From Pseudomonas sp. MPC6 (GTDB lineage Bacteria; Pseudomonadota; Gammaproteobacteria; Pseudomonadales; Pseudomonadaceae), in contig NZ_CP034783.1 in NCBI RefSeq assembly GCF_006094435.1, positions 4,429,001 to 4,493,000 of the forward strand: a DNA stretch of 64,000 nt, written 5' to 3'. The notes beneath the pieces are model-generated. The model ran no database searches and had not been told where the DNA came from. It saw nothing but the letters and a program-made list of their open reading frames with translations. Shown piece by piece: positions 57,623-64,000 of the stretch. Positions within the stretch are counted from its first letter, which is position 1; the number at the start of each line of letters is the position of its first letter. A program made the translations under genes and the position numbers.

Positions 57623-58864
57623 ATGTCAATCAACAAGGCTTTTGCTATTGCGGGAACCTGCGCGCTGGTTTTTCCATCAATAGCCTCTGCCGACTTTATT
57701 GCCGACAGCAAGGCAAGTGTGGAACTGCGCAACTTCTACTTCAATCGTGACTTTCGTAACGGCCCGCCCACGGCACAACGTGACGCTGCGGCAGAGTGGG
57801 CGCAGGGTGCGATATTGCGCTTCGAGTCGGGTTATACCCCGGGCACTGTTGGCGTCGGCCTCGACGCCATCGGCATGCTCGGCCTCAAGCTTGACGGCGG
57901 TGATGGGTCCGGTGGCACTGGCCTGTTGCCGGCTGACCTCAGCTCGAAGAACGGCCGCGGTTCGCAAAGCGAGTACGCCAAGCTGGGCCTGACGGCCAAG
58001 GCGAAGGTCTCTGCCACCGAACTGAAGGTCGGCTCCCTGGCTTTCCGTTCGCCCGTGGTGTCGAGCAATGACACGCGCCTGCTGCCTTCCACCTTCGAAG
58101 GTGCACTGCTGACCTCAAAAGATATCGACAAATTGGCCCTGCAAGGGGGCAAACTGCAGCAAATCAAGTTCAACAGTTCTTCAAACTATCAGGACTTCAC
58201 CGGTAACCGCATCGGCGGTGTCAGTGATGACTTCCGTTTTGCCGGTGGCACCTACAGTTTTAATAAATCTCTCAGCACAAGCCTGTTTTACGGCAATCTG
58301 GAAAACATCTATCGCCAGTACTTTGGCGGAGTAGTCTATGAAATCCCCCTCGCCGCGCAACAGTCACTGAAGTTCGACCTGCGCTATTCGAAAAGTACCG
58401 ATGACGGTAATTTCCGCCCTCTCGATAACCGGGCAGCGAACGGCCAAGTGGCCTACACCCTGGGCGCCAGCGTATTCACCGCCGCCTATCAGCGAATGAG
58501 CGGTGATGACCCGTTCCCGTACATCGCCAATAGCGACCCGTACCTGGTGAACTTCGTGCAGATCAACGACTTTGCCAACGCTGAGGAGCACTCATGGCAG
58601 GTACGTTATGACTACAACTTCGCCGCGCTGGGTATTCCCGGGCTGACCTTCATGACCCGTTACGTCAACGGCGACAACGCGCAGGTAGCGGGCAGCAATT
58701 CGGGGAAGGAGTGGGAGCGCAACACCGATGTCGGTTACGTGGTCCAAAGCGGTTCGCTGAAGAATCTTGGGGTCAAGGTCCGAAATGCCACGGTCCGATC
58801 GAACTTCGGCAATGACCTGGATGAAACACGGCTGATCCTGAGTTACACATTGGCCATTTGGTAA
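57623..58864 (+). CDS. OprD-family outer-membrane porin
   Basis: A 413-residue OprD-type porin. A Sec signal ends near IASADF. The mature start DFIADSKASVELRNFYFNRDF is the OprD hallmark, GNRIGGVSDDFRFAGG is in the middle, and the end is DETRLILSYTLAIW. OprD-family channels pass amino acids and small carboxylates, so this one probably admits 5-oxoproline. It lies 155 bp after the biotin carboxylase, with its own leader. Confidence 0.9.
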   Translation: MSINKAFAIAGTCALVFPSIASADFIADSKASVELRNFYFNRDFRNGPPTAQRDAAAEWAQGAILRFESGYTPGTVGVGLDAIGMLGLKLDGGDGSGGTGLLPADLSSKNGRGSQSEYAKLGLTAKAKVSATELKVGSLAFRSPVVSSNDTRLLPSTFEGALLTSKDIDKLALQGGKLQQIKFNSSSNYQDFTGNRIGGVSDDFRFAGGTYSFNKSLSTSLFYGNLENIYRQYFGGVVYEIPLAAQQSLKFDLRYSKSTDDGNFRPLDNRAANGQVAYTLGASVFTAAYQRMSGDDPFPYIANSDPYLVNFVQINDFANAEEHSWQVRYDYNFAALGIPGLTFMTRYVNGDNAQVAGSNSGKEWERNTDVGYVVQSGSLKNLGVKVRNATVRSNFGNDLDETRLILSYTLAIW

Positions 58865-59047
58865 AGCCGACGGGCTTCAACGAAAACTACGGTATGGGGA
58901 TTCTGCCGCCACCGGGTACTTACGGGCAGACGGAGGCCTGGCGGCGCTGCCTGGTTGCAACGTGATGCACCAAGCGCGCGTCACAGGGATCTGGCTCAGT
59001 ATTTCAAGCTGGTATCATTGAAAAATTTACAAGCTGAGCAGAAAAAC

Positions 59048-59212
59048 ATGAACCGTCGTAAAAAAATAAAGCAGCTATTAAAGGCTCACGCCAAAAAGGC
59101 CAGTGCCAAATTGGCACCCCCAAGCAAGGATAAATACATCAGTAAGGCTGACCGATTGAAACTGGCTGCTGAAGAATCCAGTCCTGACTCAATCGGTTCC
59201 GCCGAGAGCTGA
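59048..59212 (+). CDS. DUF2986 small basic protein
   Basis: A 54-residue protein. MNRRKKIKQLLKAHAKKASA and SKDKYISKADRLKLA are the conserved DUF2986 pattern. Strongly basic, function unknown; RNA or ribosome binding would be a guess. The upstream extension to 58955 is not supported. Confidence 0.8.
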   Translation: MNRRKKIKQLLKAHAKKASAKLAPPSKDKYISKADRLKLAAEESSPDSIGSAES

Positions 59213-59290
59213 GCGACGTGAAGAGCCTTTTTTGGGGGGGCGTTCACTGGTTTGGAGGCCACTGCATTTTCCAGCTTGGGCACGGTCCCT

Positions 59291-59392
59291 TGCAGGAGCC
59301 ACCTTGCTGGCGATGATCGTTAACGATAACGCGTGCGATCTGGTTAAACGCGGCGCACTTGAGTCCATCGCCAGCAAGCTGGCTCCTACAGG
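59291..59392. repeat. REP-type palindromic element
   Basis: TGCAGGAGCCACCTTGCTGGCGATG on one side faces CATCGCCAGCAAGCTGGCTCCTACAG-type sequence on the other, giving a long imperfect hairpin with ends resembling those of the 32.7-33.1 kb array. It lies in the convergent gap between DUF2986 and the alcohol dehydrogenase. Confidence 0.75.
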
Positions 59393-59432
59393 TATTGCGT
59401 TATCAGTGTTTCCCGGGATTGCGTGAAGCATC

Positions 59433-59472
59433 AAAAAAAGCCCCGCACTTCAATCGAAGGCGGGGCTTTTTT
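59433..59472. terminator. Bidirectional rho-independent terminator
   Basis: AAAAAAGCCCCGC and GCGGGGCTTTTTT form a 13-bp stem with A- and T-runs built in. It ends the alcohol dehydrogenase transcript on the minus strand and can stop plus-strand transcription too. Confidence 0.85.
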
Positions 59473-59498
59473 GTCTGGCGGGCGTCACTGCACCTCGG

Positions 59499-60647
59499 TT
59501 ACATCGCGGTATGGAAAATCTGCTCGATCTGGTCCTGATTGGCGGGACGCGGATTGGTAAAGCCGCAGGCATCCTTCATCGCATTGGTGGCCAGGATCGG
59601 GATATCGTCGGCCTTGGCGCCCAGTTCGGCGAGGCCGCTCGGGATACCGACATCCAACGACAGTTTACGGATGGCGGCGATGGCCGCGGCGGCGCCTGTT
59701 TCCGCATCCAGATGCTGGGTGTCGACCCCCATTGCGTTAGCGATGTCTTTGAACCGGGCCGGGCATACGCTGGCGTTGAAGCTGGCGACATGGGGCAGCA
59801 GGATCGCATTACACACGCCGTGAGGCAGGTCGTAGAACCCGCCCAGTTGGTGCGCCATGGCGTGGACGTAGCCCAGCGAAGCATTGTTGAAGGCCATGCC
59901 GGCCAGAAACTGCGCGTAGGCCATGTTTTCCCTGGCGCTCATGTCGTCACCCTGGGCAACGGCAGTGCGCAGGTTGGCCGAGATCAACTCCACGGCCTTG
60001 AGTGCACAGGCATCGGTGATCGGCGTTGCCGCCGTCGACACGTAGGCTTCGATCGCGTGGGTCAGCGCGTCCATACCGGTGGCCGCGGTCAGGCCCTTGG
60101 GCATGCCTGCCATCAGCGAAGGATCGTTGACCGACAACAATGGGGTGACGTTACGGTCGACGATGGCCATTTTCACGTGCCGCACTTCGTCGGTAATGAT
60201 GCAGAAACGGGTCATTTCACTCGCCGTGCCGGCGGTGGTATTGATCGCGATCAACGGCATCTGTGGCTTGGCGGATTGATCCACGCCTTCGTAATCACTG
60301 ATGTGCCCGCCGTTGGCGGCGCACAGGGCAATGCCCTTGGCACAGTCATGGGGTGAACCGCCGCCCAGGGAAATAATGAAATCACAGTCGCTGCGACCCA
60401 GCAGTTCAAGACCCTTCTCGACATTGCTGACCGTCGGATTCGGTTTGGCGCCATCAAACAGGGTGGAGTTGATGTCCTGCTGGGCCAGCAGGCTGGCCAC
60501 CTTGGCGGCCACGCCGGCTTTGGCCAGGCCTGCATCAGTGACGATCAGGGCTTTACGGAAACCATATTTGCGGATGGCGAGCATTGCTTCGTCGAGGCTG
60601 CCAATGCCCATCATGTTCACGGATGGAATGAAGAAGGTGCTGCTCAT
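59499..60647 (-). CDS. Iron-containing alcohol dehydrogenase (YiaY/ErcA type)
   Basis: NAD-dependent group III alcohol dehydrogenase of 382 residues. Motifs are [17 protein letters not shown] for nucleotide binding, and the metal ligands in [14 protein letters not shown] and in [19 protein letters not shown] (two of the His residues). Length is standard. AGGA precedes ATG 60647. In pseudomonads such enzymes act in ethanol or 2-phenylethanol metabolism (ErcA); substrate not determined here. Confidence 0.92.
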   Translation of the reverse strand: MSSTFFIPSVNMMGIGSLDEAMLAIRKYGFRKALIVTDAGLAKAGVAAKVASLLAQQDINSTLFDGAKPNPTVSNVEKGLELLGRSDCDFIISLGGGSPHDCAKGIALCAANGGHISDYEGVDQSAKPQMPLIAINTTAGTASEMTRFCIITDEVRHVKMAIVDRNVTPLLSVNDPSLMAGMPKGLTAATGMDALTHAIEAYVSTAATPITDACALKAVELISANLRTAVAQGDDMSARENMAYAQFLAGMAFNNASLGYVHAMAHQLGGFYDLPHGVCNAILLPHVASFNASVCPARFKDIANAMGVDTQHLDAETGAAAAIAAIRKLSLDVGIPSGLAELGAKADDIPILATNAMKDACGFTNPRPANQDQIEQIFHTAM

Positions 60648-60988
60648 GATAAATCCTCTTTTATTCTGGAAACCCGGAAATCCGGTGAGGTCTTCTGCTC
60701 ATATCGCAGGCTGGGAGGCTCGTTTGATTGTCATCATTGACGATGTTCAGCGGGGGCAGTGCTGCATCAAGTGTTCAGGCAGACCGTGGTTAAGATGCAG
60801 AGGTGAATGGGCCTTCGCAGCCGGTATCTTTTGACCATGGGATCGAGCCTAACCCCATGGCGCCAGACTGGAAGGCTCCTTTAGCGTTCATTGGCTCCTC
60901 CTTTAGTACTGTGTGCCCCGACAACGTTGGCGCGGACGGACGTCCCGTTCGCGACGCTGCTTGCTGCCGACCCACAAAGGAGTCCTCC
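60648..60988. other. Gap upstream of the alcohol dehydrogenase
   Basis: About 340 bases between divergent genes. It should hold the dehydrogenase promoter and the promoter of the ars remnant. No gene, repeat or clear operator was recognised. Confidence 0.4.
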
Positions 60989-61126
60989 ATGCGAATCCTG
61001 TTCATGTGCACGGCCAATAGCTGCCGCAGCATTCTTTCCGAAGCCGCGTTCAATCACCTGGCGCCGCCAGGATTCGAAGCGGTGAGCGCCGGGAGCTTTC
61101 CCAAGGGGCAAGTGCTGCCGCGCAGC
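60989..61126 (+). pseudogene. arsC: 5' fragment of arsenate reductase arsC (LMW-phosphatase type)
   Basis: MRILFMCTANSCRSILSEAA and GSFPKGQVLPRS are the start of the thioredoxin-linked ArsC of pseudomonads, including the CxxxxxCR phosphate loop. AAGGAG precedes the ATG. After about 46 codons the homology stops and the DNA becomes arsH in another frame. The rest of the enzyme, with its other redox cysteines, is absent. Confidence 0.82.
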
Positions 61127-61416
61127 ATGCTCAGCCGCAGATCGCATCCCGCCCAAGTGAACACAAGCCGCGCATCCTGCTGCTCTACGGCTCGACCCGA
61201 GAGCGTTCGTTCAGCCGCCTGCTGGTGGAAGAAGCCGCGCGCCTTTTGCAACACTTTGGCGCAGAGCGGGTGTTGGGTCGTTGGATGCGCATGGTCACCA
61301 TCCCCAATCAATCGTCGGTGCCCAAGGCCTACATGGAATTCGACGAGGCTGACCGGATGAAGCCCTCGGCGTACTACGACCGGGTCGGCACGCTCTCCAG
61401 AGCAAGCAGTCAGTAA
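61127..61416 (+). pseudogene. arsH: arsH remnant with in-frame internal deletion
   Basis: The frame HKPRILLLYGSTRERSFSRL, LLVEEAARLLQHFGAE is the N-terminal FMN-binding part of ArsH. It continues directly into RVLGRWMRMVTIPNQSS and EFDEADRMKPSAYYDRV, the C-terminal part. Roughly 85 residues that normally lie between are missing without loss of frame. The start is also lost through fusion to arsC. Confidence 0.85.
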
Positions 61417-61499
61417 AGGCCGGTGGCGCTGTCAGGTTCGCATACCGGAACCTGGTGCGCGCTGACCATGTTGTAGTTGAGCATGATGATTTCAGCCAT
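61410..61499 (-). CDS. 29-residue peptide with strong ribosome binding site
   Basis: MAEIIMLNYNMVSAHQVPVC begins a short peptide ending SATGLY. AAAGGAAT lies before the ATG at good spacing. It overlaps the end of the arsH remnant on the opposite strand. No family is recognised; it could be a regulatory or precursor peptide, or chance. Confidence 0.35.
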   Translation of the reverse strand: MAEIIMLNYNMVSAHQVPVCEPDSATGLY

Positions 61500-62024
61500 T
61501 TTTATTCCTTTTTTTATAATCGTGCGTCCCGATTCAATATTGGCACAACGTATTGGTTTTGGCTTGTCGGCCTCATTAACCTCATCAGCGGATACTGAAT
61601 ACTCGAAGGGTTGCAATGGGTCGTTTTCTACCTCTCACCAAGGGCAGCTATCGGCTGTGATCATTCAGAGCGCCCATACAGCGCGAAGCACGAAGCCTCT
61701 TAATCGCATATAAGCCGGTTAGTTGATTTAAATCAGTTCGGTCTGTAACGGCAGCGTGAAAACTCAAGCGAGATTGAAAAACGTTGCCCGGATCCAGCAG
61801 GAAAAGCCGTAGCCCTCTAGCCAATAGAGGGAAGGATCGGCAACCACAGATGTTGCTTTTACCTACTACTGTTACATGGCTTGGCTGAGCAGCAATCCAT
61901 GTGACTGGCAACCCGGCGATGTCGAAAAATAAAGTTGACTCAACGGTACTACGCACATTCTACGCCGCAACAATTTACGAAAAATCAGCGTACTCAGTGC
62001 AATTGCTCTTTTGGAGAAATCGCC
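61500..62024. other. Gene-free stretch upstream of the sulfatase remnant
   Basis: About 525 bases without a supported gene. CCCTCTA/TAGAGGG at 61813-61831 forms a 7-bp hairpin. The promoters of the small peptide and of the sulfatase remnant are presumably here. Confidence 0.4.
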
Positions 62025-62410
62025 ATGAAACGAACCGTAATGCTGCTCGCCGCCTCCAGTATTTTTTTTCGTCGATCACAGCCTTTGCGCAATCCAGTCA
62101 ACCCAACATCCTCGTCATTTGGGGGGATGACATTGGCATAGAAAATATCAGCTATAACAACCGCGGGATGATGGGTTACCAGACGCCTAACATCGACCGT
62201 ATCGCCAAAGTAGGCTTGGGCTTCACCGACTACTATGCCCAGCAAAGCTGCACCGCCGGACGTGCGGCCTTCATCGGTGGCTCCGTCCCCATCCGCAACG
62301 GAATGACCAAGGTTGGCCTACCTGACTACCCACCGAGTCAGACGCCAGGCTCGTTCAACCTGACGAAGATGCAGAAGCAGATCGAAGATATGTCGACGGA
62401 AAAACAATAA
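62025..62410 (+). pseudogene. Arylsulfatase remnant, frameshift plus internal deletion
   Basis: GGAG precedes an ATG encoding [15 protein letters not shown], the start of a signal peptide. A run of eight T then shifts the frame; nine would restore the reading to [21 protein letters not shown]. The sulfatase N-terminus follows ([30 protein letters not shown] with the CxAxR formylglycine motif). After GMTKVGLP it jumps in frame to [13 protein letters not shown], the C-terminal end of these enzymes. Some 400 residues are missing. Confidence 0.85.
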
Positions 62411-62433
62411 TGATGTCTACGCAATGACACCCT

Positions 62434-62463
62434 AAGCCGCACCCGTTTCACTGGGTGCGGCTT
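62434..62463. terminator. Hairpin terminator between sulfatase remnant and HAD gene
   Basis: AAGCCGCACCC and GGGTGCGGCTT form an 11-bp perfect stem with an eight-base loop, followed by TCTATTATT. It would end the sulfatase transcript 22 bases before the HAD start. Confidence 0.75.
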
Positions 62464-62484
62464 CTATTATTGAGAGCCGCATTC

Positions 62485-64000
62485 ATGAAGACTATGCGTA
62501 TACAAACGGTCCTGGCCGCCCTATTGGCTTGTGTACTGGCGTTTACCGCAATCGGCGCACAGTCCGCTGATCCGCTTCCCTCCTGGAACGATGGCAAAGC
62601 CAAGCAGGCCATTGTCACTTTTGTCGATAAAGTCACCAAGCCCGACTCCCCGGACTTTGTGCCGGTGCCGGAACGCATTGCCACGTTCGATAATGACGGC
62701 ACGCTCTGGAGCGAACAGCCCCTTCCCGTTCAGCTGTACTTTGCGCTTGATCAAGTAAAGGCGCTTAGCAATCAACATCCTGAGTGGAAGACTCAGGAAC
62801 CGTTCGCATCGCTGCTCAAGGGTGACTTGAAAGCGGCTATGGCGGGGGGCGAGCACGCGCTGCTTGAGATATTCATGGCCACCCACACGGGGATGACCAC
62901 GATGGAGTTCGAGCAGATCGTCAAGGACTGGATCGCGACGGCGAAAAATCCGAAAACCGGCAAGCGCTTTACCGAAATGACCTATCAACCCATGCTCGAA
63001 CTGCTCGACTACTTGCGAGGGAATGGCTTCAGGACCTTCATCGTCTCCGGTGGCGGCATCGAGTTCATGCGGCCGTGGGCCGAGCAGGTTTACGGTATCC
63101 CGCCCGATCAGGTCATTGGCAGCAGCGTCAAAACGAAATTTGAGCTGCGCGATGGTAAGCCCGTACTCGTGCGCCTACCGGAACTCAACTTCATGGATGA
63201 CAAGAGCGACAAGCCGGTTGGTATCAATCAACACATTGGCCGCCGCCCGATCGCCGCTTTTGGTAACTCTCGCGGTGACAAAGAAATGTTGGAGTACACA
63301 CAAGGTGGCAGTGGTTTGCGATTCGAACTGCTGGTGCTGCACGATGATGCACAACGCGAATTTGCCTATGGTCCGGCTCGTGGATTGCCAGACGTCAAAC
63401 TGGGTGCTTTCCCACCCGCACTGGATGAACAGGCGAAAAAGAGCGGGTGGACCGTTGTCAGTATGAAGAGTGATTGGAAAACCGTTTTCCCAGCCGCGCA
63501 GTCCGAGGTCACAGCAATCGACATCCTCCTTGAGCCGGACAGCAAGATGTTCAAGTACTCCGACGCCAATAACGCCCGCCTGCTCGCAGTGTTCCCGAAA
63601 GGTTTCGCCCTGGATGCCGAACACCGTCCACATATCACGCTGACTCAGCGCTTCGTCCGTACTGAGGACCTTGACAAGGTCTATGCCGCTGCGGAGAGGG
63701 TTCTGGTTGGCGCCAACGTCAAAGCCATGAAGCTGGAGGCGTTCAAATACTACTACGCTCCCGCTGGAGCGCTCGGGGTCGCCGGAATTTGCGCAAGACC
63801 GACGCCAGAAATCATCAAGCTGCAAGCGGACATCATTGCCGCCGTGGAGCCTTTCACGGTTGAATCCGGCCCTATCGGTGCTTTTACTGCTACACACGAC
63901 GATCCCGCCAGTGACGCGGCGCTCATCCAATACGTATCAACATTCGTCCCGAAGATGTCTGGCGAGAATTTCAATCCCCATGTGAGCACAGGCGTTGCAC
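62485..64000 (+). CDS. Exported HAD phosphatase fused to a 2H phosphoesterase-like domain, 3' end outside window
   Basis: 505 residues are visible and the frame is still open. A Sec signal ends near IGAQSA. A HAD domain follows with FDNDGTLW (nucleophile Asp69, Asp71), FIVSGGGIEFM and AAFGNSRGDKEML; the last motif usually has GNSDGD. The HAD region normally ends near GWTVVSMKSDWK (about residue 330). Here the frame goes on into a 2H-like domain with HITL (His383) and PHVS (His499), the paired HxT/S motifs of LigT-type phosphoesterases. A periplasmic bifunctional phosphate-ester enzyme is inferred. Confidence 0.8.
   Translation, partial: MKTMRIQTVLAALLACVLAFTAIGAQSADPLPSWNDGKAKQAIVTFVDKVTKPDSPDFVPVPERIATFDNDGTLWSEQPLPVQLYFALDQVKALSNQHPEWKTQEPFASLLKGDLKAAMAGGEHALLEIFMATHTGMTTMEFEQIVKDWIATAKNPKTGKRFTEMTYQPMLELLDYLRGNGFRTFIVSGGGIEFMRPWAEQVYGIPPDQVIGSSVKTKFELRDGKPVLVRLPELNFMDDKSDKPVGINQHIGRRPIAAFGNSRGDKEMLEYTQGGSGLRFELLVLHDDAQREFAYGPARGLPDVKLGAFPPALDEQAKKSGWTVVSMKSDWKTVFPAAQSEVTAIDILLEPDSKMFKYSDANNARLLAVFPKGFALDAEHRPHITLTQRFVRTEDLDKVYAAAERVLVGANVKAMKLEAFKYYYAPAGALGVAGICARPTPEIIKLQADIIAAVEPFTVESGPIGAFTATHDDPASDAALIQYVSTFVPKMSGENFNPHVSTGVA

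Noticed and set aside
55873..57732. A 619-codon open frame on the minus strand
   Set aside because: It lies antisense to the biotin carboxylase, whose motifs are unmistakable, and has no recognisable domain. GC-rich codon bias produces such shadow frames.
61902..62024. Treating the long frame from 61901 as the true start of the sulfatase
   Set aside because: The real start is ATG 62025 with GGAG and a signal peptide; the upstream frame only matches after the T-tract shift.

Overview
The window reads as one chromosomal segment of a soil or plant-associated Pseudomonas, most likely of the P. fluorescens group. Supporting signs are the GC-rich codon use, REP-type palindromes with TAGGAGC ends, a DUF6124 gene behind its long leader, an OprD-family porin, the tricarballylate (tcu) and 5-oxoproline (pxp) operons, and several LysR/GntR/TetR-controlled catabolic or efflux units. 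No rRNA, tRNA, CRISPR array, integrase or transposase was seen. Every family assignment comes from reading motifs; no database search was possible.

Layout. 0-13 kb: an exported alpha/beta hydrolase, a membrane diguanylate cyclase, an AbrB-type permease divergent from a LysR gene, two MFS exporters each divergent from a regulator (TetR, LysR), and an AraC regulator divergent from a diiron ferritin-like protein and a MAPEG protein. 13.2-18.3 kb: tcuR-tcuA-tcuB-tcuC, a complete tricarballylate uptake and oxidation unit. 19.8-30.2 kb: a sugar island with a LamB-type porin, a phosphoglucose isomerase, a LacI repressor, a ribose-type ABC importer and two kinases. Imported hexose (probably fructose) would be phosphorylated by the PfkB kinase and isomerised by Pgi into the Entner-Doudoroff route. 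Paired AAGCGCTT palindromes between the LacI gene and the ABC operon are the likely operators. 30.3-38.9 kb: a Fur-box TonB receptor, a 129-bp tandem array of REP-like hairpins, an acyltransferase-like membrane protein, TrkH, and two broken copies of the 3' end of another TonB receptor.

39-44 kb is a less GC-rich accessory segment: a protein with a class III cyclase-like metal site, an HNH nuclease and a GrpB nucleotidyltransferase fused to a four-helix membrane domain, with three copies of a degenerate intergenic repeat. It is the best candidate here for an undescribed, possibly defence-related, module. It is followed by a strikingly structured leader with competing TAGCAG/CTGCTA pairings in front of a DUF6124 gene.

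44.8-51 kb: a trimethylamine monooxygenase (tmm) translationally coupled to a DMT transporter, eroded ankyrin DNA, and a DUF3616 protein. 51-59 kb: a 5-oxoproline operon (NRAMP-fold transporter, PxpA, DUF1445 protein, PxpB-PxpC fusion, biotin carboxylase-BCCP, OprD porin) behind a near-perfect sigma-54 promoter and divergent from a GntR/FCD regulator; this makes it a probable nitrogen-scavenging unit. 59-64 kb: an iron alcohol dehydrogenase, then arsC, arsH and arylsulfatase remnants that carry clean internal deletions, and an exported HAD phosphatase that runs in frame into a 2H phosphoesterase-like domain and leaves the window.
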